From Lachnospiraceae bacterium (GTDB taxonomy: Bacteria > Bacillota_A > Clostridia > Lachnospirales > Lachnospiraceae), in the NCBI GenBank assembly GCA_017553665.1, contig JAFZKM010000009.1:1-5411 (forward strand): a stretch of DNA of 5,411 bases, read 5' to 3'. Numbering within the stretch: position 1 is the stretch's first letter; the number at the start of each line of letters is the position of its first letter. The notes below the pieces were generated by a model, which had not been told where the DNA came from, made no database searches, and worked only from the letters and a program-made list of their open reading frames with translations. The position numbers and the translations under genes are program-made. Of this stretch, positions 1 to 5,411 are shown piece by piece.

Positions 1-1207
1 CATGCAGCGGCACTGTCCTGACCGCTATCTCCGTTCCGTCCGCGGCTTTGCAGGTAAGGGTAAGCGCTCCGTTTGAGGAGCTCTCTTCGTTGTTGGTAGT
101 GTAGACACTTACAACATCAAGGTTTTTGATCTCTACGGTGGTGGCAAGAGCAAGATATCCGTAATCGAAAGTCTTTATCTCATCGCCGACCGAAACATCC
201 ACCTTGCCGTTCATCAGATCGTTCGCGCTCGTTTCCTTAAATGAAGGAGAATAGCCGTCTCCGATCTTCTGAATGTTGCCCGGATCGTCGGGCTTCATCG
301 CGCGGTAGGTCAGACCCGAAACCTGATAAGAACCGCCCGCCTCATAGTACTGGACTTTGCCGACTATTCGCGCGAGATTCCCGACCGTGAGGACCTCGAG
401 GCCCTCACCGCTGAGGTTAAAGCCGTAGTAGACCATAATGCCGTAATAAAGCCCCGTCTCCTCATCGAATGATTCAACGTATACGGCATTGTTGTAGTTC
501 TTTGTGATAACTCCCTCGAAAGCTACCTGGATGTCCTTATACTGCTCGACCGTCGTACGGAGCTCCTTCAGTGTGAGCTCCACCGCCTCGCCGTAGAAGA
601 AATCGGGGTCTTTCTCTCCGGAGTAAATGTTCAGTTTCTGTTTTTTCGCGCTGTCGATAGCCGCGACGGCAGCGGTGCCGTAGCGGTTGTTCGCCGAATT
701 CGAAGCTATCGCGAGTCCGTTCTGCAGGATCTCGATATTGAGGTTCCTGTATTCCTCGGTCTCACTGCTGCGGTACCATACCCATACAAGGTAGCGTCCG
801 CCCGTGGAATCCGCGTCCCAGCTGTCATCATCGGATTCGATGATGATCGAAGAGGCGCCCGAAAGCTTCTCTCTGGTAAAGTTCGACGCCTTCTTGCCCC
901 ACTCTTCTATCTTTCCGGTGGATTCGGGAGTGTTGATCGCAAGGTATCTGGCCTTGAACACACCGCCCGGCATAACCGATTCCGGAACGTTAAAATGGGT
1001 CGTATCGCCGTCGACAAAGGTCTTTACCGTGACCGTCTGCTTCAGGGTGTCGGAATCCATATCAAGCTTTACGGAAGCCGCGTAATCGACAGGCTCCGCA
1101 TCGGGGGACTCTTTTTCCTTTCCCCCTTTGCAGGCTGTAAGCACCGGCAGGCATATGAGCAGCACCGCCAGTACGAGGCTCATTCTTTTTCTGAGATTAT
1201 TGAGCAT
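1..1207 (-). CDS. Secreted lipoprotein nuclease: SNase (thermonuclease) domain plus OB-fold-like region, C-terminus outside window
   Basis: Probable cell-surface Ca-dependent nuclease hydrolysing phosphodiester bonds of DNA or RNA. The 402 visible residues start MLNNLRKR, followed by a hydrophobic stretch and lipobox LTAC with the lipidated Cys at 26. Residues about 58-205 match staphylococcal nuclease: FVDGDT (Asp66, Asp68), ARYLAINTPES (Arg87, Thr93, Glu95), GGRYLVW (Arg138) and the late helix AKKQKLNIYSG. Arg87, Glu95 and Arg138 correspond to catalytic Arg35, Glu43 and Arg87 of the S. aureus enzyme; Ca ligand Asp40 is Asn92 here. Residues about 209-305 look like an OB-fold (FEGVITKNYNNAVYVESF, VGNLARIVGKV, GGSYQVSGL), and a second beta-rich segment runs off the window. 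The start at 1207 overlaps the binding-protein gene by 11 bases. It lacks a clear Shine-Dalgarno, implying translational coupling; GTG at 1213 is an alternative. The ATG at 1183 would remove the positive n-region. The nuclease fold is a firm call; the natural substrate and the tail's role are not. Confidence 0.88.
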   Translation of the reverse strand, partial: MLNNLRKRMSLVLAVLLICLPVLTACKGGKEKESPDAEPVDYAASVKLDMDSDTLKQTVTVKTFVDGDTTHFNVPESVMPGGVFKARYLAINTPESTGKIEEWGKKASNFTREKLSGASSIIIESDDDSWDADSTGGRYLVWVWYRSSETEEYRNLNIEILQNGLAIASNSANNRYGTAAVAAIDSAKKQKLNIYSGEKDPDFFYGEAVELTLKELRTTVEQYKDIQVAFEGVITKNYNNAVYVESFDEETGLYYGIMVYYGFNLSGEGLEVLTVGNLARIVGKVQYYEAGGSYQVSGLTYRAMKPDDPGNIQKIGDGYSPSFKETSANDLMNGKVDVSVGDEIKTFDYGYLALATTVEIKNLDVVSVYTTNNEESSSNGALTLTCKAADGTEIAVRTVPLH

Positions 1208-2609
1208 ATTCACATTCGTCGACAGCATCCTTAAATGCGTCATTGATCATCTTGTCAACATCATCCGTAGTAGCTGCAAGGCACTTGGAAAGGAGCTTTC
1301 CTACCTGATCGCGGGCCTTCGAAGAACCGTTGAACGCGGGTGATGTGTAATAAGCGCTCTCCTGCTCAAGACAAACCTTTGCCGAAAGAGCCGAGATGTA
1401 GTTGCCGCCGTCAGCCTTTCCGATGAAATCGGCATAGGTAGCGTTGGAGCCTACAGACTTCAATACGGGAACATAACCCGAAGTCATCGAGAACTCTGCC
1501 TGGAACTCTACGCTCGTTGTAAGGAACTTAACGAAAAGCCAGGACGCGATAACTTCCTGAATGTTGTCCTTCTTGAAGATGCAGACGCTGGGACCCTGGG
1601 AGATAACCTTGGGGCTTGAAGCGTTAACCTGAGGGATGGTGGCGATGCCTACTTCGAACGGATACTTGCCGTCTGCGTCAGCAGCGGGACGCTGGTGTGT
1701 AGCACCTGCGGAAGAACCGATCGACATGTAGCTTCTGGTACCCTGGTCAGCAGTGAAAAGACCCGAGGTATATGCGCCGTAAAGGGTCTGTGTGGTAAGA
1801 AGGCCTGCCTGATACCACTCACGGAACTTCTTTACGAATGCCTTGTTGGTATCGTTATTGAAGAGGAAATGATCGCCCGTAGCGCTGGTGTATGCCGAGC
1901 CGCTCTGCTCGCACATGGTGATGAACCAGTTAGCCTCGGAGTCATATCCGAGCGGGATCGACTCGGGATCGATCTCCTTGATCTTCTTGCAAAGAGCTTC
2001 CATATCGTCCCAGGTCTTGGGAAGCGAAAGTCCGTTAGCATCGAAGAAGGTCTTGTTGTAGTAAAGAACCTCTGTTGACTTTGAGAAAGGAATGGTGTAC
2101 ATCTTGCCGTCGCCGAACTGCTGGCCTTCCTTGTAGTAGCCCTCGATGAAGTCAGCGATCTGGGCATCGGTAAGGCCGAGAGTCTCGGTAGTACCGTCCG
2201 CTCTCTTAACTTCTTCCTTGCTTGCGATCAGATCGTCAAGAGTCTGAACCGCGCCCGCAAGGTTGTAAAGCGCAACATGATCGGGATAGCAGTACGCGAT
2301 GTTGGGCTGGTCGCCAACCGTGATCTCGGTACTGATCTGGTTTCTTACATCATCGTAAGAGCCTACCTGGCTCGCTTCGATCGTGATGTTGGGATAGAGC
2401 TTTTTGAACTCCTCAATGTAAGCGTTGAGAACCTCGCTTAAGTTAGCACCCATTGTGTGGTAGAACCTGATCGTCACAGCACTTCCGTCATATCCCCCTG
2501 ACGGGATCGCAAGTGACGCTTTGCCGCTCTCGGTCTTCTTGCTGCATGCGGTTATTGAAAAAAGCATAACTGCAGCAAGGAGCAGAGCAACGAACTTCTT
2601 CATTTTCAT
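1197..2609 (-). CDS. CUT1-family ABC transporter substrate-binding lipoprotein (UgpB/MalE-like)
   Basis: Surface receptor that captures the solute and delivers it to the two permeases encoded just upstream. The 470-residue protein starts MKMKKF, then has a hydrophobic core and lipobox ITAC with the lipidated Cys at 22, as expected for a Gram-positive binding protein. Family signs are FYHTMG (50-54), a VGDQPN motif (98-103), the STEVLYYNKTFF strand (178-189), PKTWDDM (197-203) and TSGYVPV (376-382), all typical of SBP_bac_1/8 proteins. The start at 2609 is chosen because AGGAGG lies 7 bases upstream; the frame stays open to an ATG at 2645, but that lies upstream of this site. From memory of E. 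coli UgpB, several ligand positions seem retained (Tyr85, a Ser near 176-178, Gly339, Tyr379, perhaps Arg432), hinting at glycerol-3-phosphate or a phosphodiester, although a sugar is equally possible. Seven further cysteines are unusual. Its stop overlaps the nuclease gene start. Confidence 0.93.
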   Translation of the reverse strand: MKMKKFVALLLAAVMLFSITACSKKTESGKASLAIPSGGYDGSAVTIRFYHTMGANLSEVLNAYIEEFKKLYPNITIEASQVGSYDDVRNQISTEITVGDQPNIAYCYPDHVALYNLAGAVQTLDDLIASKEEVKRADGTTETLGLTDAQIADFIEGYYKEGQQFGDGKMYTIPFSKSTEVLYYNKTFFDANGLSLPKTWDDMEALCKKIKEIDPESIPLGYDSEANWFITMCEQSGSAYTSATGDHFLFNNDTNKAFVKKFREWYQAGLLTTQTLYGAYTSGLFTADQGTRSYMSIGSSAGATHQRPAADADGKYPFEVGIATIPQVNASSPKVISQGPSVCIFKKDNIQEVIASWLFVKFLTTSVEFQAEFSMTSGYVPVLKSVGSNATYADFIGKADGGNYISALSAKVCLEQESAYYTSPAFNGSSKARDQVGKLLSKCLAATTDDVDKMINDAFKDAVDECEYAQ

Positions 2610-2615
2610 ATTGTC

Positions 2616-2622
2616 TCCTCCT
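2616..2622 (-). promoter_or_regulatory. Ribosome binding site of the binding-protein gene
   Basis: AGGAGGA on the minus strand, with 7 bases between AGGAGG and the ATG at 2609. It is a near-ideal Shine-Dalgarno and the strongest in the window. It decides the start codon against the in-frame ATG at 2645, which lies upstream of it, and suits a protein needed in excess over its permeases. Confidence 0.9.
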
Positions 2623-2646
2623 GGAAAAAATGGTTCTTTGGGCATA

Positions 2647-2664
2647 CCCGAAAATTGCTTCGAG
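2647..2664 (-). promoter_or_regulatory. Weak second hairpin in the binding-protein leader
   Basis: On the minus strand CTCGAA pairs with TTCGGG (six pairs, one of them G-T) around a GCAATT loop. It lies 3' of the stronger stem-loop and about 25 bases before the binding-protein ribosome binding site. It is short enough to occur by chance and is reported only because it is in tandem with the larger one. Confidence 0.25.
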
Positions 2665-2675
2665 GCCTGCCCTTT

Positions 2676-2703
2676 ATAACTTAACCGGTGTCCCGGAAGT
2701 TAT
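2676..2703 (-). promoter_or_regulatory. Intercistronic stem-loop between permease and binding-protein genes
   Basis: On the minus (transcribed) strand ATAACTT pairs with AAGTTAT (7 pairs). Inside it CCGG pairs with CCGG around a four-base GACA loop, with a two-base TT bulge on the 3' side: 11 pairs in all. Further out, TGCCCT directly after the permease stop (2723-2718) could pair with AGGGCA (2673-2668), although the internal loop is very uneven. No run of T follows, so it is not a standard intrinsic terminator. It sits in the only long gap of the operon, just ahead of the binding-protein gene. That fits an mRNA-stabilising or processing element that raises binding-protein output relative to the permeases, or alternatively a repressor operator. 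The inverted repeat is seen; its role is inferred. Confidence 0.55.
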
Positions 2704-2723
2704 CACAGATCAAAAGCAGGGCA

Positions 2724-3605
2724 TCATCCCTTGATGCCGCTCCTGCTCACGCCCTTCATGATGTATTTGCGCAGGAATACGAATACAAGGAAGAGCGGGA
2801 ACGATACGATCGCGACCGCAGCCATCTGCACGGGATAATTAACATCGCCCGTGGTCTCGGTGAACGCATTGCGCAGACCGTTCGTGATAAGCCTGTGAGC
2901 CTCGTCGTTCGCGACGAGTCTGGGCCAGATATAAGAGTTCCATGCGCCCATCATCTTAAGGATGGTGATCGAGATGAGCGTCGGCAGCGACAGCGGGATC
3001 ATAACTCTCCACAGGTACTTCAGATCGCTGGTTCCATCAACCTTCGCGGCCAGATACAGCTCATTCGGGATCTGCAGGAAATTCTGGCGCAGCAGGTAGA
3101 TATAGAATACGCTCACAAGGAACGGAACTATCAAAACGGTGTAGGTGTTCTTCCATCCGAGGGAAGTAACCGTACCGTAGTTGGTGATCGTAAAGAGCTC
3201 GCCGGGGATCATCATCGTAGCGAGAAGTCCCGCGAACAGGATGTTCTTGCCCTTGAACTCAAGTCTCGCGAAAGCGAACGCCGAGAGCACCGTGATGATG
3301 AGCGAGAGGATCGTGGAAACGATACCTACGAGCATCGTGTTGGTGAACAGTCTGCCGAGCCCCGCCGCGTTATAAGCTTCAAGGTAGTTCGAGAACATGA
3401 CCGCCCTGGGCCAGAAGGTCGGAACCTGTGCCCTGTATTCATCGAGCGTCTTTAACGATGAGTTGATCATCCAGTAGAACGGGAAGATCACTATGATCGC
3501 CATAAGGATCAGGAATGCGTATACCATGACCTTAACCAGGATCTTACCGATCGTCTGGTTTGTCGCGGTCTTTTTCAGATCGCGTTCTTTCATAACGTCA
3601 GCCAT
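2724..3605 (-). CDS. CUT1 ABC transporter permease, MalG/UgpE type
   Basis: One half of the membrane channel, pairing with the permease encoded just upstream and docking on the ATPase. It has 293 residues, normal for the family, with about six membrane spans (roughly 22-48, 87-112, 122-142, 154-174, 202-222, 261-279). The cytoplasmic EAA loop, which contacts the ATPase, is at about 182-208: ELYLAAKVDGTSDLKYLWRV with Ala186-Ala187 and Asp190-Gly191, ending in IPLSLP. MMIPGE (131-136) and the C-terminal GVSRSGIKG tail are characteristic of MalG/UgpE-type proteins. The start at 3605 has a strong ribosome binding site partly formed by the stop codon of the preceding permease gene, leaving a 12-base gap. 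It is followed by an unusually long gap, for this operon, before the binding-protein gene. Membership of the family is secure; the substrate is not shown by this protein. Confidence 0.95.
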   Translation of the reverse strand: MADVMKERDLKKTATNQTIGKILVKVMVYAFLILMAIIVIFPFYWMINSSLKTLDEYRAQVPTFWPRAVMFSNYLEAYNAAGLGRLFTNTMLVGIVSTILSLIITVLSAFAFARLEFKGKNILFAGLLATMMIPGELFTITNYGTVTSLGWKNTYTVLIVPFLVSVFYIYLLRQNFLQIPNELYLAAKVDGTSDLKYLWRVMIPLSLPTLISITILKMMGAWNSYIWPRLVANDEAHRLITNGLRNAFTETTGDVNYPVQMAAVAIVSFPLFLVFVFLRKYIMKGVSRSGIKG

Positions 3606-3610
3606 TTTTG

Positions 3611-3619
3611 CACCCCCTT
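3611..3619 (-). promoter_or_regulatory. Ribosome binding site of the MalG/UgpE-type permease gene, overlapping the upstream stop
   Basis: AAGGGGGTG on the minus strand begins inside the TAA stop of the preceding permease gene and ends 5 bases before the ATG at 3605. It differs from AAGGAGGTG at one base that can still form a G-U pair with 16S rRNA. The overlap with the stop suggests coupled translation of the two permeases. Confidence 0.8.
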
Positions 3620-4562
3620 AGTAATGTACCCGTTTTTTGCTGACACGGAGATTGATCAGCGTAACAACGAGTATGATGCCGAACAGGATAAGCGCGGCTG
3701 CGCTCGCGCGGCCCTGCTTATTCGTGGAAAGTGCGTCGTAAATGAATCCGACCATGGTATTAAGGCGTCCCGCATCATCGGCAGGGCCCATCTTCTCACC
3801 GAAGATACCTACGATGCTCGTATATTCCTTGAATCCTCCGATGAAGCCGGTGATGATAACGTAAGCGAGCATGGGTGAGAGCAGCGGAACCGTGATACGC
3901 CAGAAGATCCTCGATCTTGAAGCGCCGTCAACATGTGCCGCGTCATAGTACTGCTTATTGATGCTCTGAAGTCCGCCGAGAAGTATAAGGATCTTGAACG
4001 GAAGAGCGTTCCATACGATATAGACGGTCATTACCACAATGTTCTGGAAATAACCCGAACCCGCGTTGATCCAGTTCACGGGCTTAGCCCCGAACACGCC
4101 GAGCAGGTTGTTAATGATACCCGCGGAAACGATATTCTGGCCGGGAGCACCGATATTGATGCCTACCATGTTGAACATAGCCGCGAAAACCATACCGATC
4201 GCGATGGAGTTCGTAACATAGGGCAGGAAGAATATGGTCTGCAGAGTCTTCTGCAGGGGCTTGATCGAATTCAGACCTACCGCGATCAGAAGCGCGAGCA
4301 TGGTCGAGATCGGCACCGTGAGCACGCACAGAAGTACCGTATTCTTAAGGCAGTTTATGAAATATTTGTACTGAATAACTTTTACGAAATTGTTCGCGTT
4401 GAACTTGAACGTAGCGCCGCCTACCGTTTCAAGGCCGCTGTAATTTTCGAGGAATGCCATTCTTACGGTGTTAATGATGGGCCAGACCGTGAATATCAGC
4501 AGCAGTACGATGGCGGGAGCAAGGTAAATCCACGCTTTCCATTGTTGTTTGCTATCTACCAT
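3618..4562 (-). CDS. CUT1 ABC transporter permease, MalF/UgpA type
   Basis: The other half of the transport channel. It has 314 residues with an N-terminal span (WIYLAPAIVLLLIFTVWPII, 11-30) typical of UgpA/LacF-type permeases, then spans at roughly 71-97, 106-130, 173-199, 227-247 and 286-306. It lacks the large periplasmic insert of E. coli MalF, so it is closer to UgpA. The EAA loop is at about 205-230: YYDAAHVDGASRSRIFWRI followed by PLLSP, with Asp207-Ala-Ala and Asp212-Gly213. The extracellular stretch between the third and fourth spans (about 131-172) is Gly/Asn-rich. The start ATG at 4562 lies 12 bases after the ATPase stop, and GAGGA within and after that stop serves as ribosome binding site, so translation is probably coupled. 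The short basic C-terminus (VSKKRVHY) is consistent with an inside end. Confidence 0.95.
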   Translation of the reverse strand: MVDSKQQWKAWIYLAPAIVLLLIFTVWPIINTVRMAFLENYSGLETVGGATFKFNANNFVKVIQYKYFINCLKNTVLLCVLTVPISTMLALLIAVGLNSIKPLQKTLQTIFFLPYVTNSIAIGMVFAAMFNMVGINIGAPGQNIVSAGIINNLLGVFGAKPVNWINAGSGYFQNIVVMTVYIVWNALPFKILILLGGLQSINKQYYDAAHVDGASRSRIFWRITVPLLSPMLAYVIITGFIGGFKEYTSIVGIFGEKMGPADDAGRLNTMVGFIYDALSTNKQGRASAAALILFGIILVVTLINLRVSKKRVHY

Positions 4563-4571
4563 TGTCTTTTA

Positions 4572-4576
4572 TCCTC
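4572..4576 (-). promoter_or_regulatory. Ribosome binding site of the MalF/UgpA-type permease gene, overlapping the ATPase stop
   Basis: GAGGA on the minus strand shares its first two bases with the TGA stop of the ATPase gene. Ten bases separate GAGG from the ATG at 4562. It is weaker than the other two sites and consistent with coupling to ATPase translation. Confidence 0.65.
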
Positions 4577-5411
4577 AAAAATAAATTCTTTCTTCCGTTT
4601 CGCGGTCAAAGATATAAAGCTTGTTGGGCTTGATATCGAACTTAACCGTCTCGGAGCCTTCCGGTATCTTAACGTCATCCATTACGGTCGCGCGGATGAT
4701 CGCGTTTTCTGAATCAGCATGGGTGGAAACGATGCTGATCGCTCCTCCCATGACTTCCACGTTCTGGAAATTGCATGTCAGCACGCCGTTCGGGCTGTAA
4801 ACAAAGCCCTCGGGACGGATGCCCACATAAACGGCCCTGTCGGTGACGCCGGGTGTGTCGCAGAGCTTCTCACCGCCGATATAGAGCGCGCCGGACTTCA
4901 CCTCACCCCTGAATACGTTAACGGGAGGTGTGCCGAGGAACTTCGCGACGAAGAGGTTCGCGGGATTATTGTAAACCTCCTGCGGAACGCCCATCTGCTG
5001 TACAACGCCGAGCTTCATGACAACGATCTGGTCGGAAATGCTCATCGCTTCTTCCTGATCGTGCGTTACGAATACGGTCGTGATATTTGTCTCGCGCTGG
5101 ATGCGGCGGATCTCCTCACGGGTCTGCAGACGCAGTCTCGCGTCAAGGTTCGAGAGCGGCTCGTCGAGCAGAAGAACGCGGGGCATCTTAACAAGAGCAC
5201 GCGCGATAGCCACACGCTGCTGCTGTCCTCCCGACAGCTCGCTGGGCTTTCTCTCGAGAAGCTCGTCGATCTGCACGAGCTTGGCTACCTTATAGGTACG
5301 CTCAAGCATTTCGTCCTTTGTGAGTTTGTCTTCCCCTTTGAGATTCTCAAGCGGGAACATGATGTTCTGCTTTACCGTCATGTGAGGGTAAAGCGCGTAG
5401 TTCTGGAATAC
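4575..5411 (-). CDS. ABC transporter ATPase, MalK/UgpC/MsmX type, N-terminus outside window
   Basis: ATP-hydrolysing subunit powering the two permeases. Only the last 278 residues are present; the gene enters the window inside the Q-loop ([13 protein letters not shown], Gln at fragment residue 3). By comparison with MalK about 80 residues, including Walker A, are missing. The ATG at 5381 is internal to the Q-loop and is not the start. Visible motifs in order are the signature LSGGQQQR (59-66), Walker B RVLLLDEP (78-85) with D-loop SNLDA, and the H-loop VTHDQEEAM with His117. After about 150 residues comes the C-terminal beta-barrel (TOBE/MalK regulatory) domain with VGIRPEGF at 196-203, which places it in the sugar/glycerol-phosphate branch. 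All motifs seen are intact, so it should be active. In Gram-positives one such ATPase can serve several importers, but here it is encoded with its own permeases. Confidence 0.95.
   Translation of the reverse strand, partial: VFQNYALYPHMTVKQNIMFPLENLKGEDKLTKDEMLERTYKVAKLVQIDELLERKPSELSGGQQQRVAIARALVKMPRVLLLDEPLSNLDARLRLQTREEIRRIQRETNITTVFVTHDQEEAMSISDQIVVMKLGVVQQMGVPQEVYNNPANLFVAKFLGTPPVNVFRGEVKSGALYIGGEKLCDTPGVTDRAVYVGIRPEGFVYSPNGVLTCNFQNVEVMGGAISIVSTHADSENAIIRATVMDDVKIPEGSETVKFDIKPNKLYIFDRETEERIYF

Noticed and set aside
804..1085. Short plus-strand frame over the nuclease gene
   Set aside because: It lies wholly antisense to the SNase domain, whose catalytic motifs are clear on the minus strand.
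1181..1183. Internal ATG at 1183 as start of the nuclease
   Set aside because: It would remove the LRKR positive n-region and leave an uncharged signal peptide, and it has only a weak AGAAAAAGA stretch upstream.
1832..2167. Second minus-strand frame inside the binding-protein gene, possible frameshift
   Set aside because: The main frame is uninterrupted and shows family motifs through this region. The alternative frame is Ser/Arg-rich without motifs.
2610..2645. Upstream in-frame ATG at 2645 as start of the binding protein
   Set aside because: The AGGAGG site lies downstream of it and 7 bases before the ATG at 2609. The extra residues MPKEPFFPGGDN would also displace the lipoprotein signal.
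2673..2701. Possible promoter in the 114-base gap, with TATAAA at 2678-2673 on the minus strand as -10
   Set aside because: At spacings of 16-18 bases the -35 candidates (ACTTCC, AACTTC, TAACTT) barely resemble TTGACA, and the hexamer overlaps the inverted repeat. A promoter is possible but not supported.
2668..2723. Intrinsic terminator after the permease gene
   Set aside because: The stem-loop is not followed by a T run; the next transcribed bases are AAAGGGCAGG.
2688..3455. Open plus-strand frame of 255 codons opposite the MalG/UgpE-type permease gene
   Set aside because: Its translation is a run of charged residues (many Arg, Glu, Asp, His) with no recognisable motif. The minus strand over the same bases encodes an intact permease with EAA loop and membrane spans, so this is a codon-bias shadow.
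3933..4712. Open plus-strand frame of 259 codons opposite the MalF/UgpA-type permease and ATPase end
   Set aside because: It crosses two well-supported minus-strand genes, has the same low-complexity charged composition, and has no recognisable family.

Overview
The window is a stretch of accessory metabolism from what looks like a Gram-positive anaerobe of the Clostridia (Lachnospiraceae or Oscillospiraceae type). The grounds are two lipoprotein signal peptides with Gram-positive-style lipoboxes, strong AGGAGG-type ribosome binding sites, moderate GC (roughly half by eye), and a surface solute-binding protein carrying many cysteines. The genus cannot be fixed from the sequence alone.

Every real gene lies on the minus strand, so the window reads from right to left as one operon that runs off both ends. 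In order of transcription: an ABC transporter ATPase of the MalK/UgpC/MsmX type (its first ~80 residues, including Walker A, lie beyond base 5411); a MalF/UgpA-type permease (4562-3618); a MalG/UgpE-type permease (3605-2724); a 114-base gap with a strong stem-loop; a lipid-anchored solute-binding protein (2609-1197); and a lipid-anchored staphylococcal-nuclease-like enzyme with an OB-fold-like tail (1207 to beyond base 1). The last gene was read by translating the minus strand directly, since it has no stop inside the window. The first two junctions have 12-base gaps with the ribosome binding site touching or overlapping the upstream stop codon. The last junction is an 11-base overlap, so the genes are very probably co-transcribed and partly translationally coupled.

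The four transporter genes make a complete CUT1-family importer: a surface binding protein, a permease heterodimer with two EAA loops, and an ATPase with a regulatory TOBE-type tail. The substrate cannot be read directly. The binding protein resembles UgpB (glycerol-3-phosphate and glycerophosphodiesters) at several recalled ligand positions, but that is an eye alignment from memory.

The most interesting point is the last gene. A secreted phosphodiesterase-type nuclease is translationally linked to the binding protein of a UgpB-like importer. This recalls the E. coli ugpBAECQ layout, where the last gene is also a phosphodiesterase, and suggests a surface system that cuts nucleic acid or another phosphodiester and imports a product. 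That coupling of function is inference; only the gene order, overlap and domain motifs are seen.
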